From Mesorhizobium sp. WSM4904 (GTDB taxonomy: Bacteria; Pseudomonadota; Alphaproteobacteria; Rhizobiales; Rhizobiaceae): DNA of 64,000 nt. Position 1 is the first letter of the stretch, and every line of letters begins with the position of its first letter. The notes below the pieces were generated by a model. It did not search any database and was not told where the DNA came from. It saw only the letters and a list, made by a program, of their open reading frames with translations. Below are positions 1-8,455 of this stretch, in pieces. Where the stretch lies: the NCBI RefSeq assembly GCF_029674545.1, contig NZ_CP121354.1, positions 5,031,001 through 5,095,000 on the forward strand, read 5' to 3'. The translations under genes were made by a program, and so were the position numbers.

Positions 1-1
1 G

Positions 2-514
2 AGCGTCATCGCCAACGGCATCTCTGCGTACAACACCGCCAAGGTCAACAAGGACAACGACCCAAAGTTGGCGGAGATCGCCAAGGACATCCGCACCACC
101 AATCTGCCGATCGGTCCGGTCGGGAAATCGGTCGAGCTGTTCCAGGTGACCACCGCCGTCATCTTCAACTACACGCCCTACCCCAACGCGGCAAAAGCCT
201 ATCTGCAGTTCATGTTCGAGAACCCGCAGATGTCGGACTGGATCACCTCGTCGGCCGGCTATTGCTGCCAGACGCTGAAGGCTTTCGACAACAATCCGGT
301 GTGGAAGGCCGACCCGAACAATGCCGCCTATGCCAAAGCCTCGGCGACGCTGCGCCCCAACGGCTATGCGGGGCCGCTCGGCTATGCCTCGGCCGCGACC
401 ATGGCCGATTATGTGCTGGTCGACATGTTCGCCAAGGCGGTGACGGGCCAGGCGACGCCGCAAGAGGCGATGGAAGAGGCGGAGAAGCGCGCCAACCGCT
501 ACTATCGCGTCTGA
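2..514 (+). CDS. ABC transporter substrate-binding protein, C-terminal part
   Basis: This is the last part of an extracellular solute-binding protein; the beginning lies left of the window. The visible residues include the pattern FNYTPYPNAAKAYLQFMFE, which is the C-terminal lobe signature of the binding proteins that serve carbohydrate-type (CUT1) importers, followed by an Ala-rich helix and a final region rich in Glu and Arg. Two permease genes follow on the same strand, beginning about 100 bases downstream, so it should deliver the ligand to them in the periplasm. The ligand cannot be read from this fragment. The family call is solid; the substrate is unknown. Confidence 0.85.
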   Translation, partial: SVIANGISAYNTAKVNKDNDPKLAEIAKDIRTTNLPIGPVGKSVELFQVTTAVIFNYTPYPNAAKAYLQFMFENPQMSDWITSSAGYCCQTLKAFDNNPVWKADPNNAAYAKASATLRPNGYAGPLGYASAATMADYVLVDMFAKAVTGQATPQEAMEEAEKRANRYYRV

Positions 515-617
515 TCCTTTTCGACCTCAGCCGGGGTGGCACGTCTTTCGGAGGCATCCGGAAGAAGGGTTGCCGCCCCGGCCGCTCCATCAGACCTCGT
601 ACCAGGGAGCCCGCACC

Positions 618-1556
618 ATGGCCGTGCCATCCGTTGCCGTTCAGCAAGGTCCGTCGATGCTTTCGCGGCTCGCCGAGAGCCGTAATGCCCTCAGCCTCGG
701 CTTCATGCTGCCGGCGGCGGCGCTGCTCCTGGTCTTTCTCACCTATCCGCTGGGGCTCGGCATATGGCTCGGCTTCACCGATACGCGCATCGGCCGCCCG
801 GGCATCTTCATCGGCGCCGAGAACTACGAATACCTCTGGAGCGACAGCGTCTTCTGGCTGTCGGTCTTCAACACGCTGCTCTATACGGTCAGCGCCTCGA
901 TCCTGAAATTCGTGCTCGGCCTCTGGCTGGCGCTCATCCTCAACGAGAAGCTGCCCTTCAAGTCGTTCTTCCGCGCGGTGGTGCTGCTGCCCTGGGTGGT
1001 GCCGACGGTGCTGTCGGCGATCGCCTTCTGGTGGATCTACGATTCGCAGTTCTCGATCCTGTCCTGGGCACTGCAGCAGATGGGCCTGATCGACCACCGC
1101 ATCAACTTTCTCGGCGACCCTACCAATGCGCGCGCTTCCGTCATCGCGGCCAATGTCTGGCGCGGCATTCCATTCGTCGCCATCACGCTGCTTGCCGGTC
1201 TGCAGACGATCCCGCAATCGCTCTATGAAGCCGCCACGCTCGACGGCGCCAGCCGGTGGCAACTGTTCCGCCATGTGACGCTGCCGCTGCTGACGCCGAT
1301 AATCGCCATCACCATGACCTTCTCGGTGCTGTTCACCTTCACCGATTTCCAGCTGATCTATGTACTGACCCGGGGCGGGCCGGTGAACGCCACCCATCTG
1401 ATGGCGACACTGTCGTTCCAGCGCGGCATTGCCGGCGGCCAGCTCGGCGAAGGCGCCGCAATCGCCGTCGCCATGATCCCCTTCCTGCTGGCGGCGATCC
1501 TGTTCAGCTATTTCGGCCTGCAACGGCGCAGGTGGCAGCAAGGCGGCGGAGACTGA
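618..1556 (+). CDS. ABC transporter permease, MalF/UgpA type
   Basis: Inner-membrane permease of a binding-protein-dependent importer, 312 residues, with about six hydrophobic segments. The cytoplasmic EAA loop that docks on the ATPase is visible near residue 203 (EAATLDGASRWQLF), and the following PLLTPI run is typical of the family. I chose the ATG at 618 rather than an upstream in-frame start at 570, because homologues begin close to the first hydrophobic segment and a short purine-rich stretch precedes it. It is followed after one base by a second permease, so the two form a heterodimer. No ATP-binding subunit is found in the window; it may lie elsewhere or be shared. Confidence 0.9.
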   Translation: MAVPSVAVQQGPSMLSRLAESRNALSLGFMLPAAALLLVFLTYPLGLGIWLGFTDTRIGRPGIFIGAENYEYLWSDSVFWLSVFNTLLYTVSASILKFVLGLWLALILNEKLPFKSFFRAVVLLPWVVPTVLSAIAFWWIYDSQFSILSWALQQMGLIDHRINFLGDPTNARASVIAANVWRGIPFVAITLLAGLQTIPQSLYEAATLDGASRWQLFRHVTLPLLTPIIAITMTFSVLFTFTDFQLIYVLTRGGPVNATHLMATLSFQRGIAGGQLGEGAAIAVAMIPFLLAAILFSYFGLQRRRWQQGGGD

Positions 1557-1557
1557 C

Positions 1558-2451
1558 ATGGCCGCGATCAAGCAAGCCGAACGCACGGAAACCGACGAAG
1601 GCGGCATGGGTTACCTGCAAAGCCTGCCGCGCCGGGTGGTCACGGTCTATCTGCCGCTCTTGGTGTTTCTGGTCGTGCTGTTGTTTCCGTTCTACTGGAT
1701 GACGATCACGGCGGTTAAACCCAATGTCGAGATGACCGACTATGTGAACTACAATCCGTTCTGGGTCGTGCATCCGACACTGGAGCACATACGCTACCTG
1801 CTTCTCGAGACGTCATATCCCGGCTGGCTGCTCAACACGGTGATCATCTCCACCGCCGCCACCTTCCTGTCGCTGGCGGCCGCGGTGCTTGCGGCCTACG
1901 CGATCGAAAGGCTGAGGTTCTCGGGCGCGCGCCAGGTCGGCCTCGCCGTCTTCCTCGCCTATCTGGTGCCGCCTTCGATCCTGTTCATCCCGCTGTCGGT
2001 CATGGTGTTCAATCTCGGCCTCTACGACACGCCGTTCGCGCTGATCCTCACCTATCCCACGTTCCTGATCCCGTTCTGCACGTGGCTCTTGATGGGCTAT
2101 TTCCGTTCGATCCCGTTCGAACTGGAGGAATGCGCGCTCATCGACGGAGCAACACGCTGGCAGATCCTCACCAAGATCGTTCTGCCGCTGTCGGTGCCGG
2201 GCCTGATCTCGGCCGGCATCTTCGCCTTCACGCTCTCCTGGAACGAGTTCATCTACGCGCTGACCTTCATCCAATCGTCCGAAAAGAAGACGGTGCCGGT
2301 CGGCGTGCTCACCGAGCTTGTCCGCTCCGACGTCTACGAATGGGGAGCGCTGATGGCCGGCGCCTTGATCGGCTCGCTGCCGGTCGTCGTGCTCTATTCC
2401 TTCTTCGTCGAGCACTATGTGTCCTCGATGACGGGCGCGGTGAAGGAGTAA
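1558..2451 (+). CDS. ABC transporter permease, MalG/UgpE type
   Basis: Second permease of the same importer, 297 residues. It has an amphipathic N-terminal region, six hydrophobic segments and the EAA loop near residue 187 (ELEECALIDGATRWQ). The LSWNEFIYAL segment near the C-terminus is characteristic of MalG-like carbohydrate permeases. The start codon lies one base after the stop of the first permease, which implies translational coupling. The operon ends here: a perfect 20-base palindrome follows and the next gene is on the other strand. The sugar or polyol transported is not predictable from the permeases alone. Confidence 0.9.
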   Translation: MAAIKQAERTETDEGGMGYLQSLPRRVVTVYLPLLVFLVVLLFPFYWMTITAVKPNVEMTDYVNYNPFWVVHPTLEHIRYLLLETSYPGWLLNTVIISTAATFLSLAAAVLAAYAIERLRFSGARQVGLAVFLAYLVPPSILFIPLSVMVFNLGLYDTPFALILTYPTFLIPFCTWLLMGYFRSIPFELEECALIDGATRWQILTKIVLPLSVPGLISAGIFAFTLSWNEFIYALTFIQSSEKKTVPVGVLTELVRSDVYEWGALMAGALIGSLPVVVLYSFFVEHYVSSMTGAVKE

Positions 2452-2464
2452 GCGACGGCGTAGC

Positions 2465-2484
2465 GGCAGGCGCATGCGCCTGCC
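2465..2484 (+). terminator. 20-base perfect palindrome after the permease operon
   Basis: GGCAGGCGCATGCGCCTGCC lies 13 bases after the stop of the second permease. It can fold into a strong hairpin but has no T tract behind it, so it may act as a factor-dependent terminator or an RNA-stabilising structure. Confidence 0.45.
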
Positions 2485-2607
2485 TCAGATTCCGGCGGTC
2501 GGCACCCTCGCTATGCTGATACTCGCCGGCAGTTTCCCTTCGCTGTCGCCATGGACGTATTCGACTACAGTCCGACACAGATCGCCTCGCTGGGAGCAGA
2601 CCATCCT

Positions 2608-3027
2608 TCAAAAACTGATCTCCACAGCCGCCGCACTCCGCTTGGCCTCGCCATGGTACACCGCCTCGATGTTGCTGCCGTCGGGGTCGAGCAGGAAGCA
2701 GGCGTAGTAGCCAGGGTGATAATGGCGCTCGCCGGGTGCGCCGTTGTCCTTGCCGCCGGCGGCGAGCCCCGCGCGATAGAAAGCGTCGACCATGGCGCGG
2801 TCCTTGGCCTGGAAGGCGAGATGGTGGCGGCCGGTGAGCACGCCGAGCGCGGCGCGGCTGTCGGCGCTGGAGACGAAGAGTTCGTCCGCCCAGAAATAAT
2901 CCTCGGCCTCGCCGCCGATCGGGATGCCCAGCGCCTCGAGCACCGCGCCGTAGAAGCGCCGGCTCGCCTTGATGTCGCGCACCACAAGATGAAGGTGGTC
3001 GATGAGCCGGCCGCGATAGAGTTGCAT
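2608..3027 (-). CDS. VOC (glyoxalase/bleomycin-resistance fold) protein
   Basis: Single-domain VOC protein of 139 residues. The fold is seen in the N-terminal DHLHLVVRDIKASRRFYG (strand, then helix with the typical S..FYG), in the middle GRHHLAFQAKDRAMVDAFY, and in the C-terminal YYACFLLDPDGSNIEAVYHG. The His of DHLHL, the His of HHLAF and the Glu of IEAVYH are in the usual metal-ligand positions, so it is probably a metal-dependent lyase, dioxygenase or resistance protein. The start is the ATG at 3027, which has AGGGAGAACC in front; an upstream start at 3054 adds only nine residues and lacks a ribosome site. It stands alone, convergent to the ABC operon. Confidence 0.85.
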   Translation of the reverse strand: MQLYRGRLIDHLHLVVRDIKASRRFYGAVLEALGIPIGGEAEDYFWADELFVSSADSRAALGVLTGRHHLAFQAKDRAMVDAFYRAGLAAGGKDNGAPGERHYHPGYYACFLLDPDGSNIEAVYHGEAKRSAAAVEISF

Positions 3028-3300
3028 GGAGGTTCTCCCTGGTTGAGGGGTCAATCTAGAAGGGACGGGAGCCTGGTCAATGCGGGGCTGCTGACTGCTG
3101 ACATGCTGTGACGCTGGCGGGACAGCGCACGCGACTTTTCAGATGACAAGCCAAATCACCGCCCCAAAAAATCCAGATAAAAAATGCAACCAGATTGTAG
3201 GATCGGTGTCTGCCCCGGCGTCCTTCGGACGCAAGCGGCACGAATGCCTGGAAAAACCGTGCCGCATCAAACAGGATGCCTTACGGCATGGGAGAAAACC

Positions 3301-4512
3301 ATGAACCTTTCCTATCGTTGGGTCATCGTCGCGGCGGGCGCGCTGATGACTTGTGTGGCGCTCGGCGCGATGTTCTCGCTGGCGATCTTTCTCGAACCGA
3401 TGTCGCTCGACACCGGCTGGTCGCGCGCCGGCATTTCCAGCGCCATGACCTTGAACTTCCTCGTCATGGGCGTCGGCGGCTTCGCCTGGGGCTCGATCTA
3501 TGACCGCCTCGGCGCCCGGCCCGTGGTGCTCGCCGGCGCAGTGCTGCTCGGCCTGGCATTGGTGGTGGCGAGCCGCGCCGGTTCGCTCGTCGTCTTCCAG
3601 CTCAGCTACGGCGTGATCGTGGGCCTCGCGGCCAGCGCCTTCTTCGCGCCGATGATCGCGCTCACCACCGCCTGGTTCGACACCAACCGCAGCCTCGCCG
3701 TGTCGCTGGTCTCGGCCGGCATGGGCGTCGCGCCGATGACGATCTCGCCCTTCGCGCGCTGGCTGATCTCGGCCTATGAGTGGCGCACGGCCATGTTCGA
3801 CATCGGCGTCATGGCCTGGGTGCTTCTGTTGCCCGCCGTCCTGCTGGTGCGCCAGCCGCCGGCGGCGGTTGCGGCATCCGACGGCGGCACACCCTCGCCC
3901 ACTGCCGACGATCCCGGCATGAGTGTCGGCCAGGCGCTGCGCTCGCCGCAATTCTTGGTGCTGGGCATGACCTTCTTCGCTTGCTGCGCGGCGCATTCAG
4001 GGCCGATCTTCCACATGGTGAGCTATGCGATGGCCTGCGGCGTGGCGCCGATGGCCGCCGTCTCGATCTACAGCGTCGAGGGCCTGGCCGGCCTCGGCGG
4101 CCGCGTGCTCTACGGCGTGCTCGGCGACCGGCTGGGCGTCAAGCCGGTGCTGATCGCCGGGCTGGCGATCCAGGCCGCGGTGATCGCCGCCTATCTCGCG
4201 GTCGGCCGGCTCGAGCAGTTCTACGTGCTCGCCGTCATCTTCGGCGCCACCTATGGCGGCGTCATGCCGCTCTACGCGGTGCTCGCACGCGAATATTTCG
4301 GGCCGCGCATCATCGGCACGGTGTTCGGCGCCGCCACCATGCTCTCCAGCCTCGGCATGTCGTTCGGACCTTTGGCCGGCGGCATGATCTACGACGCCTA
4401 TGCCAGCTATTCCTGGCTGTTCATCGGCTCGGCGCTGGTCGGCCTCGGCGCGGCCGGCATCGCGATTGCCTTCCCGCCGCAGCCGAGCAGGCAGCGGCTG
4501 CAGATGGCATAA
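3301..4512 (+). CDS. MFS transporter
   Basis: Twelve-helix major facilitator, 403 residues. The loop 2-3 signature is visible as WGSIYDRLGARPVVL, and its second-half counterpart is YGVLGDRLGVKPVLI. A short central loop rich in Pro and Thr separates the halves. The overall pattern resembles the anion or monocarboxylate carriers of the oxalate/formate and rhamnolipid groups, but the substrate cannot be read. The ATG at 3301 follows GGGAGAAAACC. It has no operon partner: the upstream neighbour is divergent and the downstream NTPase is convergent. Confidence 0.85.
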   Translation: MNLSYRWVIVAAGALMTCVALGAMFSLAIFLEPMSLDTGWSRAGISSAMTLNFLVMGVGGFAWGSIYDRLGARPVVLAGAVLLGLALVVASRAGSLVVFQLSYGVIVGLAASAFFAPMIALTTAWFDTNRSLAVSLVSAGMGVAPMTISPFARWLISAYEWRTAMFDIGVMAWVLLLPAVLLVRQPPAAVAASDGGTPSPTADDPGMSVGQALRSPQFLVLGMTFFACCAAHSGPIFHMVSYAMACGVAPMAAVSIYSVEGLAGLGGRVLYGVLGDRLGVKPVLIAGLAIQAAVIAAYLAVGRLEQFYVLAVIFGATYGGVMPLYAVLAREYFGPRIIGTVFGAATMLSSLGMSFGPLAGGMIYDAYASYSWLFIGSALVGLGAAGIAIAFPPQPSRQRLQMA

Positions 4513-4551
4513 GCAGAAGCCGGGCTTGCCCCGCGAACCGGCGGCCGCTTC

Positions 4552-7407
4552 TCAACGATCCTCGAAGCTGAAGCGTGCCGCCAGCGGCGCATAGTCAAAA
4601 AGGTTGGCGTTGCCGGCCGAATTGGTGCCGTAGAGCTTGTGCGCCTCGGCCACCCGCATCGCTTCCAAATCGCCGGCGGCGGGGGTGATCGCCGGTGGCC
4701 GACGCTGGCGCAGGCCGGCGAGAAACTCGGCGCCCGGGCCTCCAGCGCAGGTGCCGATCGCAAGCAATGTCAGCAGCGCGCGATACCCGCCGGCTTCCAG
4801 GCGATCCGCAGCCTCGTCCGGCAAGCTCGCCTTGATGAGGCGGTAGCTGTTGACGAACCGCAGCGTGCGGCGGGGCGAGTTGTCGAGCACATTCGCCACC
4901 TGCATCATGAACGCCCGCTCGTCAGGTGTGATGTGGAGCCCGCTCAGCCGCCTCACAGGCGCGGGGGCAGCCGCCGGCGCCTGTGCGACGGCTCGGCCGC
5001 GCGCCGACTTGGACGCGCGCGTCGTGGGCTTTGCCGCGGCCTTCGCCGGCGCCGCCGCCCTCACCTCTTCGACGGCATCGGGACCAAGCCTGTCTTCCAG
5101 AAGCTGGCGCGTGTTGTCGGCCGTCATCGCCCGCACCCAATAGGGTATCTGGAAGATCTTCTCCAGATAGTCGCCTGCAGTCGCCGCGCCGTTGGTGCCG
5201 GCCCGCGCCTTCTCGTCGATTTGATCCGGATAGTGCTTGGCAAGCGCCTCGCGCACCCAGCGAACGTCGACCGCCACCATGACCACGAACAGCGGAAAGG
5301 TGAGCAGCAGATGGATCGCCTGCAGCACATCGACCACCTGCTTGGGAGGACAGCGGTCGAGGTCGTCGATGTACAGCACGATGCGTTCGAAAACCTTCAG
5401 TTCGGCGTCCGGCGACGTGACGCTGCCAATGAGCTTGTCCTTCTCGGATTGGTCGAGCAGCGAGCCGGCGTCGGCGATGACCTTCTTGACCTGGATCTCA
5501 GAGGCTTGCCGCGCCTTCTCCGCGCTGACAGCGTTCTCGCTCGGCGCCATCAACGCGCTCAGTTCTTCGAAATCCTTGCGCACCGTGGCGATAAAACCGA
5601 GGTGCTTGGCATAGTCGCCAGTTGCCACGCGGTCCCTGACGAAACGGAGCACGCGCCCTTTGCCGCTCCTGAGGTTGTAATCGTTGGCGGCCAGCGCGGC
5701 TTCCTCGCTGGCGACGCGCAGGCGCTCCTCGGCCTGGCCGACCTGGGCAGCGGCATCGTCAAGCTGCTTCTGGGCTTCGGCGACCGCTGCCTTCTCCTTC
5801 CGAGCCAAGTCCTCAACCTTGTTCTGAAGGTCGGCATGAAAGGCGCTCACCTTGTCGGCCGCCTCCCGTGTTTTCTTCGTCGCCCAGCCAAGAGCCGCCA
5901 CGAGGGGGGCGAGAGCGCCCGACACGGCGGCCGCAACGGGCGGTATCTGCACGGTCATAAAGCGCGACGCGATACCGGACAGCCAAGCAAGCAGCGGCGG
6001 CAGAACAAGAACAAGGATCGTGACGACGCCCACGACCCAAGGCAGCATCAGCCGTCTCAGCGTGGCCGAGCGGACGATGCCGTAGCTCGCCACGGCGTCA
6101 TCCAGCTTGGCGCCGGCCTCTCCAAGTTCCGAGACGCTTGTGGTAATCGGGCCGAGGCCAAGTATGTCGGCGGCATCCTGCACTGCCTTCTTCTGGTCCG
6201 GCTTCTTGTCGCCAATAAGCTGGTCGAAGGCGGTCCGAGCCCATGTCGACGGCTTGCCGGCGAGATCGGCCTTCCTTTGGGCCAACTCCGCGTTGGCCTC
6301 CTTAAGATGCTCCTCGGCAGCCTTGCGCTCGCGCCGCGCCTCGACGAGCGCCTCGGCGGATTCGATGGTGAGCTTGCGCGCCGTGGCAAGGCGCTCGAAC
6401 ACCTTGTCGGTCTTGTCCTTCTGGTTGGCTTTCTCGGCCCAGCGGTCCAGCGAAGTGAAGATGTGGTCGACGAGACTCGCCCACAGATTGGTCTCGGCAT
6501 AATGCCATGCGTTGAAACGGACCTGGACGACGTTGTCGAGCAGGCTGATGGCGGCGCCGTCGGCCTGCATGGCTTCGGCCGCGCCAAGCCTGCGCTGCTC
6601 GATAGCATCATAGACCAGCCGCATGAAGAACGATTTGCCAGACCCCCATTCGCCGAAGATGCCGATAGCGAGCGGCGGCACGAACTGCCTGGCCGAGATC
6701 ATCGCGGCGAAGGCGTCGGCTTCGGCTTGGGCGCCGGAACGATCCTTCGCCCCTGCGCTCCACGGGTCGTCAGAGCCGAGCAGCGCCACCTCGGGACCGG
6801 GGCGCTCACGCACGGCGATCTTTTCCCGATCGGCAGTCGCCGGCGGGAAGCCGGTCCCGGAGCCCAGCGCTGGCAGGCCGCGTTCGGCGAAAATCTCCGC
6901 CCAGACCTGCCGGCTTTCCTCCTGCTCCATTGCCCGGTCCACGAAGCGGCAGATTTCCTCGGTCGCCATCTGTTGCGACACGCCGACCCGACTGAACAGG
7001 TCGCTGATCTCGCTGCGTATCGCCAGCTCGGTGCTGGTGAAGATCGAGAAGAGCACGTGCCGCATGCCGATGTAGCGGTCCTGTCCGCCGGTCCGTGTAC
7101 GGATGTCATGCGCATCCTGGAAGGCTTCGGAGAGGCCCGGCGACGCAATGGTCTCCGTGAGGCTTGCCGCTCTCGTCCGTTGCAGGCGCACGACGAATTG
7201 TGCGTCACCGAAAAGCTTTCGGACGACTGTCTCGGCACCGGTGCCCTGATCCAAGGTCGTCCGCACGGCTTGGAGAAAAACGGAGATATCCATGATCGAG
7301 GAGCCATAGCCAGGCATCGCCTGCAAGGCCTTGCTGATGCTCAAAGAGACGCCGGATCTCGCGATCTCGTCGAGCGTCCGCGGCTCCGCGAGTTCCGACA
7401 TGGCCAT
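4552..7407 (-). CDS. KAP-family membrane-associated P-loop NTPase
   Basis: Large ATPase of 951 residues. The Walker A motif GIFGEWGSGKSF is near residue 250 and Walker B is near residue 672 (RIVLYIDDLDRCPP), followed by the VVDVLQAIHLLL and VAVDVRWV segments that define KAP P-loop NTPases. Between them lie a long charged coiled-coil region and two hydrophobic segments at about residues 450-500, the transmembrane insertion typical of the family. The N-terminal 160 residues contain IGMRHVLFSIF, loosely like Clp-N repeats; that resemblance is weak. A Lys/Ala-rich linker near residue 790 precedes the C-terminal helical part. The start at 7407 has GGGGAGG six bases upstream. KAP proteins are mostly uncharacterised, and some sit in antiphage loci; nothing beside this gene confirms that role here. 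Confidence 0.85.
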   Translation of the reverse strand: MAMSELAEPRTLDEIARSGVSLSISKALQAMPGYGSSIMDISVFLQAVRTTLDQGTGAETVVRKLFGDAQFVVRLQRTRAASLTETIASPGLSEAFQDAHDIRTRTGGQDRYIGMRHVLFSIFTSTELAIRSEISDLFSRVGVSQQMATEEICRFVDRAMEQEESRQVWAEIFAERGLPALGSGTGFPPATADREKIAVRERPGPEVALLGSDDPWSAGAKDRSGAQAEADAFAAMISARQFVPPLAIGIFGEWGSGKSFFMRLVYDAIEQRRLGAAEAMQADGAAISLLDNVVQVRFNAWHYAETNLWASLVDHIFTSLDRWAEKANQKDKTDKVFERLATARKLTIESAEALVEARRERKAAEEHLKEANAELAQRKADLAGKPSTWARTAFDQLIGDKKPDQKKAVQDAADILGLGPITTSVSELGEAGAKLDDAVASYGIVRSATLRRLMLPWVVGVVTILVLVLPPLLAWLSGIASRFMTVQIPPVAAAVSGALAPLVAALGWATKKTREAADKVSAFHADLQNKVEDLARKEKAAVAEAQKQLDDAAAQVGQAEERLRVASEEAALAANDYNLRSGKGRVLRFVRDRVATGDYAKHLGFIATVRKDFEELSALMAPSENAVSAEKARQASEIQVKKVIADAGSLLDQSEKDKLIGSVTSPDAELKVFERIVLYIDDLDRCPPKQVVDVLQAIHLLLTFPLFVVMVAVDVRWVREALAKHYPDQIDEKARAGTNGAATAGDYLEKIFQIPYWVRAMTADNTRQLLEDRLGPDAVEEVRAAAPAKAAAKPTTRASKSARGRAVAQAPAAAPAPVRRLSGLHITPDERAFMMQVANVLDNSPRRTLRFVNSYRLIKASLPDEAADRLEAGGYRALLTLLAIGTCAGGPGAEFLAGLRQRRPPAITPAAGDLEAMRVAEAHKLYGTNSAGNANLFDYAPLAARFSFEDR

Positions 7408-7675
7408 GGAGTGCCTCCCCTCCGCCGGGCCACCCGCGCGGACTGGGCAACATCAAGCATGCTCCAGGCTTTGCGCAAAAGGTGGGCTGGTTACGCGGCA
7501 GCTAATTCCATGCGTTCGCCCCGTGCTGTCTGTGAGGTGGACCACACAAGAGGGAAATCGATCGGGGCACGCCCGCAATATTCAACATTCCGGCGTTCAT
7601 GGAACCGCCGGCCGCCGCCGCCAAGGGCCATCTTGCCTGCATCCGGGGGTGCAGGTGAAGCACCCGCGGCCGACT

Positions 7676-8290
7676 TCAATTTCGCAGCGCTATCGTCGCC
7701 GCCGCCCCACCCATGCATACGGCCGCGCCGCGGTTGAACAGGCGCGTGGCGCGCGGCGATTGCAAGCTGCGGCGCGTGCCGGCGCCGGCGATGGCGAAGG
7801 GAAACTGCACCGCCGCGAGGATGATGGCGGTGATGGCAAGAAGGATCGGCACGTCGAAGGAAGACAGCGCGCCGATGTCGATCACCGTCGGCAGGATGGA
7901 GATGTAGAACAGCACCGATTTCGGGTTGCCGAGCGTGACCAGCACGCCCGAGAGGAAGGCGTTGCCGCCGCCCTTCGCCGCGCCGGCCTCCGATGCCTCG
8001 AAGGTCTCGCCGGCCTTCCAGAACTGGACGGCGAGGAAGCAGAGATAGCCGACGCCAGCCCATTTGATGGCGATCAGAAGGACGCTGAAGGTTTCGGCGA
8101 TGAGGGCAAGGCCGGCCAGCACCGCGGCAAGGTAGAGCACGTCGCCCAGCACCATGCCGGCCGTCATCCAGGCCGCCTGCCGGTAGCCGCTGTGCAGCGC
8201 CTGCGCCACGATGGCGACGATCTGCGGCCCCGGGATGATGGCGGCGATCGCCAGCGCGCCGGAATAGGCGGCAAAGCCCGACAATGTCAT
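7676..8290 (-). CDS. LysE-family amino-acid exporter
   Basis: Six-helix exporter of 204 residues. The N-terminal IIPGPQIVAIVAQALHSGYRQAAW is the LysE/RhtB signature (PGP near the first helix and a Gly-rich second helix), and TLGNPKSVLFYIS is the conserved NPK motif of the fourth helix region. It should export an amino acid or a related compound from the cytoplasm. I start at the ATG at 8290, giving the usual family length; an upstream in-frame start would add 22 residues without hydrophobic character. It is monocistronic, with a short repeat fragment upstream near 8384. Confidence 0.85.
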   Translation of the reverse strand: MTLSGFAAYSGALAIAAIIPGPQIVAIVAQALHSGYRQAAWMTAGMVLGDVLYLAAVLAGLALIAETFSVLLIAIKWAGVGYLCFLAVQFWKAGETFEASEAGAAKGGGNAFLSGVLVTLGNPKSVLFYISILPTVIDIGALSSFDVPILLAITAIILAAVQFPFAIAGAGTRRSLQSPRATRLFNRGAAVCMGGAAATIALRN

Positions 8291-8383
8291 TGCGATATGG
8301 GATCCCTCGCGGTGGGTGGAGCAGCGTACAATCGGAGGGTGTGGCAAGGCTGTCAATCGGTGGGTTAGGCCGCAACCGCCAAT

Positions 8384-8410
8384 CTCCCCCTTGTGGGGGA
8401 CATCAGCTAG
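8384..8410. repeat. Partial copy of the CTCCCCC...GGGGG intergenic repeat
   Basis: A single palindromic arm (CTCCCCCTTGTGGGGGA) of the repeat seen complete at 29541, 34599, 58373 and 60588. It lies between two minus-strand genes. Confidence 0.6.
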
Positions 8411-8455
8411 TCGCCGACGCCGCCTCCATCGGCCCTGCCAGATTGGCCATTCGTC

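Noticed and set aside
4639..7737. Very long plus-strand frame of 1032 codons
   Set aside because: It is the antisense of the KAP NTPase gene; its product is Arg/His-rich with no domains.
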